Part shown: one piece after another, positions 17,910-26,541 of the stretch | Position numbering within the stretch: position 1 is the first letter of the stretch | How the letters are laid out: the number at the start of each line of letters is the position of its first letter | From: a bacterium | GTDB lineage: Bacteria > Zhuqueibacterota > Zhuqueibacteria > Oleimicrobiales > Geothermoviventaceae | NCBI GenBank assembly: GCA_028275345.1 | Contig: JAPWUV010000005.1 | Coordinates: 62,001-126,000 of the forward strand | DNA: 64,000 nucleotides | Direction: 5' to 3' | Notes under the pieces: generated by a model | What the model saw: the letters and a program-made list of their open reading frames with translations, nothing else | Database searches by the model: none | Told to the model about the DNA's origin: nothing | Made by a program: the position numbers and the translations under genes

Positions 17910-19873
17910 TTGCCGTGGTGCGCGGGCAACTGCTCCGCCTTCTCCCGCTCGCCGAGTCCGAACAGCCTGCGCCAATCGAACCTCGACCCCTTCTCGTGGA
18001 AAGAAAGCTCTCTTTCAATGGCCGCGGCGATCCCTTGGCCATCCAGTCCCAGGAGCTGCAACAGCAATCCCCTGTCACCATGTTCCAGGAATTCATCCGG
18101 AACGCCCAGCCGGAGGAGCCGCACGTCCCGGTAGCCGTTGTCGGCCAGGAATTCGGCAACCGCGCTCCCGAAGCCGCCCGGTAGCGCATTTTCCTCCACA
18201 GTGACGAGGAGAGAAAAATGCCCCGCAAGCTCCCGCAGGAGCTCTTCATCCAGAGGCTTCACGAAGCGCGCATTCACCACCATTGGATTGAGACCCCTGG
18301 TTTCCAGTCGCTCGGCGGCTTCCAGAGCCGGATAGACCGTGGAACCGATGGCGAGGATGGCCACATTTTGCCCCTCTCGGAGGATCTCCGCCTTGCCAAT
18401 GGGCAGAATCTCCGGGGACGGCTTGCGCGGCACCCCCACGGCGGCCCCCCGAGGATACCGGATGGCAGTCGGACCCTTGTCGTAGGACACAGCCGTCCAG
18501 AACATATCCCGAAGCTCGTTCTCATCCTTCGGAGCCATGACCACCAGGTTGGGGATATGCCGCAAATAGCTCAGGTCGAAGACGCCGTTGTGCGTCGGGC
18601 CATCGTCTCCCACCACGCCGGCACGATCGATCGCAAAGACTACGGGAAGCTTCTGCAGGGCCACGTCGTGAACAATCATGTCGTAGGCCCTCTGCAGGAA
18701 GGTCGAGTAGATCGCCACGATGGGCCGCAAGCCCCGAATAGCCAGACCGGCCGCGAAGGTCACCGCATGCCCCTCCGCAATGCCCACGTCGTAGAACCGG
18801 TCCGGGAAGGCCTCGGCCAGCTGAATGAGTCCTGTGCCCAGCGACATCGCCGCCGTAATCCCCACCACCCGCGGGTTGCGAGAGGCGATCTCCACCACCA
18901 CCTCACCCGCAAGTTCCGAATAGGTGGGCACAAGACTCTGCTTCTTGCTCCGGCCGGTCTCGACGTCGAAGGGCCCGAGGCCGTGGAAGCGGGGGGCGTC
19001 CTCCTCCGCGTACTTGTACCCCTTCCCCTTCTTCGTGATCACGTGCACCAGGATGGGGCCCTTGAACTTCCGCACCTCGGTGAGCACCCGGATGAGACGA
19101 GAAAGATTGTGGCCATCCACAGGGCCGATGTAGCGGAAGCCGAGCTTTTCGAAGAGCAAACCGGGGACGATGATCGACTTCAGCCCTTGGTCAATGCGAG
19201 CCACGATCGAGCGCACCCGTCTCCCCAGATGCGACATCTTCCCCGTGAGCTCCCAGATATCGTTCTTGAGCCGATTGTACATGGGAGCGGTGATGATGTC
19301 GGTCAAGTAGTGGGACAAGGCCCCGACATTCCGAGAGATGGACATTTCGTTGTCGTTGAGGACCACCACCAGGTCCTTGCCCAGGGCGCCGGCGTTGTTC
19401 AGCCCCTCGAAGGAAAGACCGCAGGTCAGCGCACCATCTCCCACAACGACCACGACTTTGTAGTCCTCGCGGAGGTGATCGCGGGCGCAGGCCATTCCCA
19501 ATCCCGCGGAGATGGCGGTCCCCGCGTGCCCCACGCCGAAGGTATCGTACTCGCTCTCTTCCGGCTTCACAAACCCGCTCAGCCCTCCGTATTGCCGGAG
19601 GGTGTGAAAGCGATCCCTGCGGCCGGTGATGATCTTGTGCGCGTAGGCTTGGTGGCCCACGTCCCAGACGATCTTATCCCGGGGGGTATCGAACACGTAA
19701 TGTAGGGCGAGCGTGAGCTCCACAGCCCCCAGGCTCGGAGCCAAATGGCCGCCCGTCTGGCTCACGTTTTGGATCATGAACTCCCGCAGCTCCCGAGCCA
19801 CCTGCGCCAGGCCGGGGATGTCCAGCCTCCGCAGATCCTCGGGGCTGTTGATGCGATCGAGAAGCCGCCCCAT
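17906..19873 (-). CDS. dxs: 1-deoxy-D-xylulose-5-phosphate synthase
   Basis: 655 residues. The thiamine-diphosphate motif GDGALTCGLSFEGLNNAG (GDG to N), the family block WDVGHQAYAHKIITGR and the pyrimidine-domain segment FYDVGIAEGHAVTFAAGLA with the catalytic Glu are present, followed by a transketolase C-terminal domain. It condenses pyruvate and glyceraldehyde-3-phosphate in the first step of the MEP isoprenoid pathway. It is part of the xseA-xseB-dxs-nadK run, an arrangement found in many bacteria. ATG at 19873. Confidence 0.97.
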   Translation of the reverse strand: MGRLLDRINSPEDLRRLDIPGLAQVARELREFMIQNVSQTGGHLAPSLGAVELTLALHYVFDTPRDKIVWDVGHQAYAHKIITGRRDRFHTLRQYGGLSGFVKPEESEYDTFGVGHAGTAISAGLGMACARDHLREDYKVVVVVGDGALTCGLSFEGLNNAGALGKDLVVVLNDNEMSISRNVGALSHYLTDIITAPMYNRLKNDIWELTGKMSHLGRRVRSIVARIDQGLKSIIVPGLLFEKLGFRYIGPVDGHNLSRLIRVLTEVRKFKGPILVHVITKKGKGYKYAEEDAPRFHGLGPFDVETGRSKKQSLVPTYSELAGEVVVEIASRNPRVVGITAAMSLGTGLIQLAEAFPDRFYDVGIAEGHAVTFAAGLAIRGLRPIVAIYSTFLQRAYDMIVHDVALQKLPVVFAIDRAGVVGDDGPTHNGVFDLSYLRHIPNLVVMAPKDENELRDMFWTAVSYDKGPTAIRYPRGAAVGVPRKPSPEILPIGKAEILREGQNVAILAIGSTVYPALEAAERLETRGLNPMVVNARFVKPLDEELLRELAGHFSLLVTVEENALPGGFGSAVAEFLADNGYRDVRLLRLGVPDEFLEHGDRGLLLQLLGLDGQGIAAAIERELSFHEKGSRFDWRRLFGLGEREKAEQLPAHHGK

Positions 19874-19889
19874 TCCTTGCCTCAGCCCC

Positions 19890-20120
19890 TTACTCCATGA
19901 TCTCGAGTTCGAATCCCTCGCCTCGGCGGATGAGCTTCTTGAGCTTGCGCTCCGCCTCTTCCAGGCGAGAGGCGCAGTACCTGGTGAGCTCCATCCCCTC
20001 TTCGAAAAGTTTCACCGACTCTTCCAGGGGGAGATCGCCCGCCTCCAGTGCGGCGGCGATCTCCTCAAGCCGCTGCATCGCCGCTTCGAAGGATCTCGGC
20101 TCCTGCTTTTTCTCCGTCAC
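19890..20120 (-). CDS. xseB: Exodeoxyribonuclease VII small subunit
   Basis: 76 residues from the GTG at 20120, chosen because GGAGG lies seven bases upstream; a TTG at 20138 is less likely. The family pattern SFEAAMQRLEEIAAALEAGDLPLEESVKLFEEGMEL is clear, two helices of a coiled coil that binds XseA. The subunit is required for exonuclease VII, which trims single-stranded DNA in both directions. It lies 16 bp upstream of dxs and 69 bp downstream of xseA. Confidence 0.93.
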   Translation of the reverse strand: MTEKKQEPRSFEAAMQRLEEIAAALEAGDLPLEESVKLFEEGMELTRYCASRLEEAERKLKKLIRRGEGFELEIME

Positions 20121-20189
20121 CGCTTGGCCTCCCCGCAAGTCTCCTTCTTGCCAGAACCGTGCCAGTCTCGGAGCAGAGCCCAGATCGCC

Positions 20190-21488
20190 TCATGCTGCAT
20201 CCGAACCTCGCCTGCGCGACGCGCGGGACGTCTTGAGCTTCAGCGTGCGCCAGGTCTCTCCGGGAAGCGCCTCCGTCACTTCCGCCTTCAGGCGCCCGCG
20301 CCACAATTGCACGCAGACTCGCCCGTCCTTGAGCTGATCCGCTTCTCGTAGCAACCGCCCCGTGCCTTCGTCAAGGGTGATGCTGTAGCCGCGGCGCAGG
20401 GTGGCCTCCGGGCTGAGGGATTCGAGCCTCTGTGTCAGCCCTTCGAGCTTGTGCCGCTGGACCTCAAGCCGATGCTCCAGTCCAGCCTCGAGGCGCCGGG
20501 CAAGTTCATCGAGCCGTTGGCGGTGCTGCGACACGAGGTTCTCCGGCCAGCGAAATGCGTAGCTGGATTGAATCGCCTTGAGACGGTCCCGCAGATGAGC
20601 GATACGCCGTTCCAAATGGCGGTAGCTCTTGGACATGAGGAGCTGGATACGGCGGAGCAGTTCCCTCCGGTCCGGGACCACCATTTCCGCCGCCGCCGAG
20701 GGAGTTGGGGCCCTCTGGTCGGCCACGAAATCCGCAATGGAGAAGTCGATCTCGTGTCCTACGGCCGAGATGATGGGGATACGCGAGCGGAAGATCGCCC
20801 TAGCCACGATCTCCTCATTGAAGGCCCAAAGGTCCTCGAGGGAGCCGCCGCCGCGTCCGACGATGAGGACGTCCACCTGCCCGTACTCGTTGAACGCCTC
20901 GATGGCGGCGGCGATCTCCTGCGCCGCCCCTTCCCCCTGGACGCGCACAGGACACAGGATCAGCTCCACCGAAGGGAAGCGCCGCCAGATGATGCTCACC
21001 AAATCGCGGATCGCGGCGCCCGTCTCCGAGGTCACAATCCCAATCCGCTCCGGGTACCGAGGAATGGGCTTCTTGTGTTCCGGGTCGAAGAGCCCTTCCT
21101 CTTTCAGCTTGCGCTTCAATTCCTCGAAGGCCAGGGCCAGTTCCCCGATTCCGACGGGCAGGAGCTCTTCGACCTCGATCTGGTACTCCCCGCGGGCCTC
21201 GTAGACAACCACCCGCCCGTGCACGTAGACCTTCATCCCGTCGGCTGGGATGAAGCGGAGGTTCAGATTGCGGCTCCGCCACATGACGCAGCGGATCTGC
21301 GCTCGCTCGTCCTTGAGGCTGAAGTACATGTGCCCGGACGGCTGGTGGTGCTTGAAGTTCGTGATCTCCCCCCTCACCCACACCGGGGGAATGGTCTCCT
21401 CCAGCAGGATCTTGATCTCCCGCGTGAGCTCGGAGACCGTGTAGACGTACTGCCCGCCGAGCAGCTCTTCAACTTGCGGCAATCCCAC
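20190..21488 (-). CDS. xseA: Exodeoxyribonuclease VII large subunit
   Basis: 432 residues. An N-terminal OB-fold (VWVRGEITNFKHHQPSGHMYFSLKDE) is followed by the catalytic domain with IGIVTSETGAAIRDLV, VLIVGRGGGSLEDLWAFNEE and ISAVGHEIDFSIADFVADQRAPTPSAAAE, then a long coiled coil and a C-terminal GYSI segment. It forms the nuclease with XseB. GTG start behind GAGGGA. The last 20 residues are Arg/Ser-rich. Confidence 0.97.
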   Translation of the reverse strand: MGLPQVEELLGGQYVYTVSELTREIKILLEETIPPVWVRGEITNFKHHQPSGHMYFSLKDERAQIRCVMWRSRNLNLRFIPADGMKVYVHGRVVVYEARGEYQIEVEELLPVGIGELALAFEELKRKLKEEGLFDPEHKKPIPRYPERIGIVTSETGAAIRDLVSIIWRRFPSVELILCPVRVQGEGAAQEIAAAIEAFNEYGQVDVLIVGRGGGSLEDLWAFNEEIVARAIFRSRIPIISAVGHEIDFSIADFVADQRAPTPSAAAEMVVPDRRELLRRIQLLMSKSYRHLERRIAHLRDRLKAIQSSYAFRWPENLVSQHRQRLDELARRLEAGLEHRLEVQRHKLEGLTQRLESLSPEATLRRGYSITLDEGTGRLLREADQLKDGRVCVQLWRGRLKAEVTEALPGETWRTLKLKTSRASRRRGSDAA

Positions 21489-21527
21489 GGACTTTTCCCT
21501 CGGGGATGCTGGCCGTCGTCCTGCCTT

Positions 21528-21902
21528 TCAACCTTCGCTTCCTTCGGAACGCGAGGTGACCGCCTCGCGAATCCGGCGCCGGAGCTCGGTCAGGTCGCTG
21601 GACTTCAGCACGTAGGCGCAGGCAGCCCAGGATTTGAAATCGTCCTGCCAACCGCCGTAAGCGGTGTTGATGATGATGGGCAGATCCTTGTCGATGGAGG
21701 CGATCTCGGTGATGGCGTCCAGTCCGGTCATCTCGGGCATCTTGAGATCCATCACCACCACATCGTAGCCGCCTGCCTTCACCTTCTCGATGGCCTCTCT
21801 CCCGTTCTTCGCGGTGTCCACTTCGTAGCCGTCCCGGCGCAGCTCCATCTCGTAAAGCTTGCGCTGGTTCGCATCATCTTCCACCACAAGTACTCTCGCC
21901 AT
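21528..21902 (-). CDS. Single-domain response regulator
   Basis: 124 residues, a stand-alone receiver domain: acidic pocket ED(D9-D10), phospho-acceptor Asp52 in VVVMDLKMPEM, Thr in NTAYGGW, and Lys near residue 104 in YVLKSSDL. There is no output domain, so it must act on a partner protein or pass phosphate on. It lies 30 bp downstream of the hybrid sensor kinase and 39 bp upstream of xseA. A role as phosphate acceptor for that kinase is likely by context. ATG with GGAGG upstream. Confidence 0.93.
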   Translation of the reverse strand: MARVLVVEDDANQRKLYEMELRRDGYEVDTAKNGREAIEKVKAGGYDVVVMDLKMPEMTGLDAITEIASIDKDLPIIINTAYGGWQDDFKSWAACAYVLKSSDLTELRRRIREAVTSRSEGSEG

Positions 21903-21932
21903 GATCCACCTCCTCGGAATGCGACCCCCGAT

Positions 21933-24140
21933 TCAACCCGCCGCGCTCTCGGCGACGGAACCCGTCCCCGTCGGCTTGGCGTCTGCTTCTCCCTGGATCG
22001 GTAGAAAAATGCGGAAGGTGGTTCCTCTGCCAAGCTCGCTGTCCACGACGATCCGACCCCCGTGCGCGTGGACAATTTGCTGCGCAATGGGTAACCCCAG
22101 GCCAGTACCGTCCGGCTTGGTGGTGAAAAAGGGATTGAACATGTTCTGGAGGATATCCGCGCTGATGCCCTGACCGGTGTCGGAGATCTCGACCAGAACC
22201 TGCCGCTCGTCCACGGAACAGGTGCTCACCGTGAGTTGTCCGCCCTCCGGCATGGAATCCAGAGCGTTGTAGAAGAGGTTCAGGAACACCTGGCGCATCT
22301 GTTGCGGATCGAGGAAGAGCTTGGGGAGGTGAAGGTCCATATGCTTCTCCAGCCGGATTTGCCTCTTGTGGAGCTCGTCCTGAACCAGGAAGACCGTGAG
22401 CTGGAGGATCTCGTTCAGATCAACCCACTGGCGCTTGGGTCGGGAAAGCCGCGCGAAGTCGAGGGCATTGTTCAAGATGTTCTCCAACCTCCGCGCCTCA
22501 TCCGCGATGATGCCGAGGATGACGCGCGTTTCCTCCGGATCTCGGGGGACCTCCAGCATGGACCTGGCGAATCCCCCGATCGTCACAAGGGGATTGCGGA
22601 TCTCGTGCGCCACCTGGGCTGCCATTTGCCCGATGGTAGCAAGCCGTTCGGCCTCCAGCAGGCGGTCCTGCGCCTGCCGCAGCCTCCCGAGGGCCGTCTC
22701 CAGTTCCTCCTTTTGACGCGCGAGGTGCGCGTACGCCCGAGCGCGTTCAATGGCCAAGCCGGCCTGATTGGAGAGGAGACTGAGCAATTCCACCAGCTCC
22801 GCTTCCAGTGGGTGCCCGGTGTAGAGATTATCGGCCACAACGACGCCAATCCCCTTCCCTCGCGCGACCAGCGGCACGCAGACGAATTCGCGGCTGGCCA
22901 GCTTCTCGCTCAGCCAATCGCAGCGGGCCATCCCCTCCGCGCGAGATCTCTCCGAAACCACGAACGCCCGCTGCTCTCTCAGCGCGCGCGCCAGGACGCA
23001 CCGTTCGTCCGAGAGGGGATGGTGGAGAGTCTTGACGAAGTTGTTGAAGCGGTCCCCGGGGTCCGGACGCCGGCGGCCGTACTTCTCAAGGAATTCCGGC
23101 AGCGTCATCTTCTCCCGTGAGAGGGATTGCCAGATCGTCGCCGCTTCTTCCGGGCTACTGGGGCCGACCCCCATGGTCCCCCGGAGTTCCGTCTCGTCCT
23201 CCGACAACATCAGGATCATCGCTCGGCTGAAGCCGAGGGCTTCGCCGGCCGTCACGCAGGTCAGGATCAGGTGGAGGAGCTCCTCCAGGTCCAGCGTGCC
23301 CTGCATGGCGTGGGCGATTTGGGTGAGCATGGTCATCTCGACGGCGCGCTTTTCCGCCGACGTGACATCCTCCAGGATGCCCACGCTCCCCTGGAGACGT
23401 CCGGCCGAATCCCGTTGGGGTACGGCCCGCACGTTCAGCAAGAGGCGCCTACCGTCCGGCGCGTGCACAGAGACTTGCTCGCTGGCAAGCGGCTCCCCTC
23501 TCTCCAGCACCGCTTCGATGGCCGTGAGGCGCGGCGCTCCCGGCAGGCTTTCACGAATCAGGTCCAATCCCGCCAACTCCTCCGCGGACGGAAAGCCGAA
23601 AAGATCCGCGAGGAAGCGGTTGGACAGGACCACTTTGCCAGCTGCATCCGTCACGAAGATCCCTACGGGGGCGGCGTCGACGACCGAACGGAGGAAATCG
23701 CGGGCCCGCCGGATCTCCTCCTGAAGCTCAAGGTTCCGCCGATTGATTTCCGATACGATGAAGGCGTTCTCGATGACGTTCCGCAGCTCGTGGAGGCCGA
23801 AGGGTTTATTCAGATACGCGTAGACGCCCCGTTGCAGCATATTGCTGCGCAAGCCGGCGTCGTCGTTTCGGGCTGTGAGCATGATGACGGGGACGTCTCG
23901 TAGGGCCGACAGTTCAGGGTCGGTCCGCAGACGGTCGTAGACCCCGATCCCATCCATTTCCGGCATCATGTAATCCAGCAGGATGAGATCGGGGCGGTAG
24001 CTCCGAGCCAATTCAAGCCCCTGGCGGCCGTCGGTGGCCCCGGCGAACTCGTACCCCACCCGCGTGAGGAATGCCCGCACCAGGCCGTGCATCACGGCGT
24101 CGTCATCGATCAGTAGGATGCGTTTCCTCGGTTCCTCCAC
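21933..24140 (-). CDS. Hybrid sensor histidine kinase (REC-PAS-GAF-HisKA-HATPase)
   Basis: 735 residues from the GTG at 24140 (AGAGGA upstream; a TTG at 24161 is the alternative). The order is unusual but known: N-terminal receiver (Asp56 in LLDYMMPEMDG, then LNKPF), PAS (RDFLRSVVDAAPVGIFVTDAAG), GAF (about residues 290-480), coiled linker, HisKA with H-box VAHEIRNPLVTIGGF, and ATPase with N-box FYNALDSMPEGG, DTGQGIS and GTGLGLPIAQQIV. There is no membrane segment, so it is a cytoplasmic sensor whose input comes through the receiver, PAS and GAF domains. The signal is unknown. Confidence 0.93.
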   Translation of the reverse strand: MEEPRKRILLIDDDAVMHGLVRAFLTRVGYEFAGATDGRQGLELARSYRPDLILLDYMMPEMDGIGVYDRLRTDPELSALRDVPVIMLTARNDDAGLRSNMLQRGVYAYLNKPFGLHELRNVIENAFIVSEINRRNLELQEEIRRARDFLRSVVDAAPVGIFVTDAAGKVVLSNRFLADLFGFPSAEELAGLDLIRESLPGAPRLTAIEAVLERGEPLASEQVSVHAPDGRRLLLNVRAVPQRDSAGRLQGSVGILEDVTSAEKRAVEMTMLTQIAHAMQGTLDLEELLHLILTCVTAGEALGFSRAMILMLSEDETELRGTMGVGPSSPEEAATIWQSLSREKMTLPEFLEKYGRRRPDPGDRFNNFVKTLHHPLSDERCVLARALREQRAFVVSERSRAEGMARCDWLSEKLASREFVCVPLVARGKGIGVVVADNLYTGHPLEAELVELLSLLSNQAGLAIERARAYAHLARQKEELETALGRLRQAQDRLLEAERLATIGQMAAQVAHEIRNPLVTIGGFARSMLEVPRDPEETRVILGIIADEARRLENILNNALDFARLSRPKRQWVDLNEILQLTVFLVQDELHKRQIRLEKHMDLHLPKLFLDPQQMRQVFLNLFYNALDSMPEGGQLTVSTCSVDERQVLVEISDTGQGISADILQNMFNPFFTTKPDGTGLGLPIAQQIVHAHGGRIVVDSELGRGTTFRIFLPIQGEADAKPTGTGSVAESAAG

Positions 24141-24231
24141 GCGTCGTCCTCTCGCGCACAACCCCGCTGCGAAACGGGCGCCGAAATCAGGAAGTCAAAA
24201 GGGCCAAGCATACGCCTGAGCCCTTTCCAGT

Positions 24232-24327
24232 TCAACGGAGCTTCTTCTTGTGGCGATTCTTCCGGAGTCTCTTCTTCCTCTTGTGGGTGTTGATCTTGTG
24301 GCGTTTCCGCTTACGACCGCACGGCAT
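24232..24327 (-). CDS. Very small basic ribosomal protein, bS22/mS38 (AURKAIP1/COX24-like)
   Basis: A 31-residue reading frame beginning MPCGRKRKRHKINTHKRKKR and ending RHKKKLR. AAGGAGG stands seven bases before the ATG, and the gene fits exactly between the sensor kinase and the second HU gene. The composition (over half Lys, Arg and His) and the pattern KRKRHKxxTHKRKKRLRKNRHKK match the short bacterial AURKAIP1/COX24-domain proteins, related to mitochondrial mS38 and mycobacterial bS22, which sit near the decoding centre of the small subunit. An overlapping ATG four bases upstream stops after six codons and is not used. It is below normal gene-calling size limits. Confidence 0.85.
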   Translation of the reverse strand: MPCGRKRKRHKINTHKRKKRLRKNRHKKKLR

Positions 24328-24352
24328 ACATGCTCCTCCTTAGGTTTTCACG

Positions 24353-24667
24353 CTACCCAGTGCTCTCCTCCGTCTCTCTTGCGCTCGAACGGAGGGTATT
24401 CACTTGAGCCCTCAGCTCCCGCGACGGGACGAAGACCGGGACGCGTCTTTCGGGAAGCGAGACGACCCGGCCCGTTCGGGGATTCCTCATGTAGCGAGGG
24501 GAACGATCCTTGGCCCGGAAGGTGCCGAAACCGACAAGGGTCACGCGCTGTCCGCGCTGGAGCGCCCAGACGATGGTGGCGAGGAATCCGTCGATCACCG
24601 CCGCCGTCTCCTTTTTCGTGAGCCCGGTCCCCTCGGCGACGATGTCGATGATATCACCCTTCGTCAT
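24353..24667 (-). CDS. HU/IHF family DNA-binding protein (second copy)
   Basis: 104 residues from the ATG at 24667, with GGAGGAGG upstream. The HU fold is evident: MTKGDIIDIVAEGTGLTKKETAAVIDGFLATI, then LVGFGTFRAKDRSPRYMRNPRTGRVVSLPERRVPVFVP, with the arm motif RNPRTG. The C-terminus is a short Ser/Thr/Glu-rich tail. The arm sequence and shorter N-terminus differ from the copy at 4581-4928, so the two may form heterodimers or act under different conditions. It lies 45 bp downstream of sppA. Confidence 0.93.
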   Translation of the reverse strand: MTKGDIIDIVAEGTGLTKKETAAVIDGFLATIVWALQRGQRVTLVGFGTFRAKDRSPRYMRNPRTGRVVSLPERRVPVFVPSRELRAQVNTLRSSARETEESTG

Positions 24668-24712
24668 GGCCTCCTCCCGCTTCCGCTGGTGCGACCTGCT
24701 TCTGGCCAAGGT

Positions 24713-25597
24713 TCACCCGGCCCACTGGTACTTGAGCCGCGGCCACGGCCGAGCCAGCTCGCGTACCGAGCCGAGACTGCCAAGCAAGAGCTCCAACCAG
24801 CCGAGGCGTCTCGGGGGGATCCGCACCAGCCTTGGTTCACCCCGGATCCCGGCCAGCTTCGCCGCCAGACCCACCGCGTCCGCAAAGGTCCCGAGCGTAT
24901 CCACCAACCCAAGCTGATAGGCCTGGCGACCCGTGAAGACGCGCCCGTCGGCTAATTCTCTCAGTCGCCCTTCGTCCAGTGAGCGCTCCGCGGCCACAAC
25001 TTGCACGAACTGGTTGTAGGCGTCGTCGATCCATTCCTGCAGAAGCTTGCGCTCATCTTCCGTCATCTGGCGGTAAGGGCTTCCGATGTCCTTGTGCTGG
25101 CCGCTCTTCACCACGGAGACCTCAATCCCCAGGCGGGCGAGGAGCTTCTGGAAATTCGGGATCTCCGCGATCACCCCGATGCTCCCCGTGGTGGTACCGG
25201 GATTGGCCACGATCTTCGAGCACCCAAGCGCCACGTAGTATCCACCCGAGGCCGCTACCGAACCCATGGAACAGACGATCGGTTTCCCGCTTTCCCGCAC
25301 GCGGCGGGCCGCCTGGTAGATCTCCTGCGAAGCCGCAACGCCGCCGCCAGGGCTGTCGATACGCAGTACCACCGCCCGAATTCCTCGGTCTTTGCGAAAG
25401 CGCTCCAGTTGGCGGACAATCGGTTCCGCGTTCACAATGACCCCGCGGAGTTCCACGAGCCCCACGCGCTCACCTCCGCCCCCCTCGCTCACTACCTCCA
25501 CCTCGCGACTCCGAAGCAGAAAACCGAGCAGAAGGGCAAAGACGACCAGAAGCCCGACCAGAAAACCGAGAATGACGAGGTCTTGCTTGCGGGCCAT
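24713..25597 (-). CDS. sppA: Signal peptide peptidase SppA (short, single-domain type)
   Basis: 294 residues. One N-terminal membrane anchor (LVILGFLVGLLVVFALLLGFLL) precedes a ClpP/crotonase-like protease domain. The catalytic Ser lies in GSVAASGGYYVALGCSKIVA near residue 115 and the Lys in VVKSGQHKDIGSPYRQMT. The length fits the single-domain SppA of B. subtilis type, which works as an oligomer to degrade cleaved signal peptides in the membrane. A strong promoter (25634-25662) lies 30 bp upstream, so sppA, HU and the small ribosomal protein may share a transcript. Confidence 0.94.
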   Translation of the reverse strand: MARKQDLVILGFLVGLLVVFALLLGFLLRSREVEVVSEGGGGERVGLVELRGVIVNAEPIVRQLERFRKDRGIRAVVLRIDSPGGGVAASQEIYQAARRVRESGKPIVCSMGSVAASGGYYVALGCSKIVANPGTTTGSIGVIAEIPNFQKLLARLGIEVSVVKSGQHKDIGSPYRQMTEDERKLLQEWIDDAYNQFVQVVAAERSLDEGRLRELADGRVFTGRQAYQLGLVDTLGTFADAVGLAAKLAGIRGEPRLVRIPPRRLGWLELLLGSLGSVRELARPWPRLKYQWAG

Positions 25598-25633
25598 TGT
25601 GTCGCTTCCATTTGGTCGAAATCAGGCGCTGCA

Positions 25634-25662
25634 AGTTTAGCGAAAACGGGGTAGAAAGTCAA
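25634..25662 (-). promoter_or_regulatory. Sigma70-like promoter of sppA
   Basis: TTGACT at 25662-25657, a 17-bp spacer, then TAAACT at 25639-25634. The predicted transcript begins near 25627, 30 bases before the sppA ATG. Confidence 0.7.
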
Positions 25663-25779
25663 ACGAAAAGCCGGCCGAGCGTCCCCACCTGCGCCATCCG
25701 GACTGGCGCCTTCCGAGAGCCACGTCCCCCCCCATCGCCTCTCCGGCCTCGGACGGCCAGGAGACCTCAAGCCCCGCCT

Positions 25780-26346
25780 TCAGCGAAGGGCGTAAACGAG
25801 GCCGACTCGCAGTTGGAGCGCATCGATCGCGCCCAACGCCAAGGCGGATTCGACCATGCCACGGGCATTCCGAGAAAGAGGGGCCTCAAACCCGGCCAGA
25901 AACTGAAGACCGAGGTCGATATCGCGATGCGTGATGTCCCGGATGACCACAATGTCCGATTTCGGGTACTTGACCAGCCCTGTGGACTGAGTGCGTGCCA
26001 GCTCGAGGGAAGGCCCCAGGCCCAGGTACGGTTGGAAGCTGCCATCCACGCGCAGGGCGTAGCGGCCCAAGACCCCGAAGGACCAAACCGAGACGTGCCG
26101 ATCCCCATGGGCAGCTTCGGCTTCGGAGCTCCACCACTGAGCCCAAAGCGCGGGCGCGAAGGGTCCCCAGCGTGAGGGCAGCTGGTAGGACAGGCCGACC
26201 CCCACCCCTTCATCCCAACTACCTTCGGGCAAAACCAGCGAAAGCCAGCCGTTCATGCCCCCCGAAACGGCCCGCGCGGCGCCCGCATTGACGCTTCCCA
26301 CCCAAAGTCCCAAGAGACATGCCGCCACCAGACGGATGCCCCGCAT
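25780..26346 (-). CDS. Small outer membrane beta-barrel protein
   Basis: 188 residues with a signal peptide (MRGIRLVAACLLGLWVGSVNAGAA) and alternating-strand segments typical of small eight-stranded OmpA-like or OmpW-like barrels (VGVGLSYQLP, FGVLGRYALRVDGSFQPYLGLGPSLELA, LGLQFLAGFEA), ending in a terminal strand LRVGLVYALR. No enzyme motif is seen. The exact subfamily and any ligand are unknown. It stands alone, 182 bp upstream of sppA and 195 bp downstream of the TPR operon. Confidence 0.7.
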   Translation of the reverse strand: MRGIRLVAACLLGLWVGSVNAGAARAVSGGMNGWLSLVLPEGSWDEGVGVGLSYQLPSRWGPFAPALWAQWWSSEAEAAHGDRHVSVWSFGVLGRYALRVDGSFQPYLGLGPSLELARTQSTGLVKYPKSDIVVIRDITHRDIDLGLQFLAGFEAPLSRNARGMVESALALGAIDALQLRVGLVYALR

Positions 26347-26541
26347 CTTGAGTCCTCCCGTTCTTCGCTTCCGTTGGATCTTCTCGCACCAGTCACGACC
26401 CCCTTGAGTTCACCGCTACTTACGTTGTAGGGCAGGAGCTCGTTCCCCTCTGGCAAATAGCCTCCTGCGGGCGCCAAGCTTTTCCCTCGGGTGGACCGAT
26501 GCGGTGGGCTCCCTCGCCGCGCACGGGCGCTCTGCCGCGCC

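Noticed and set aside
20451-22004. 517-codon frame on the plus strand
   Set aside because: Antisense to xseA and the response regulator; composition is that of a shadow.
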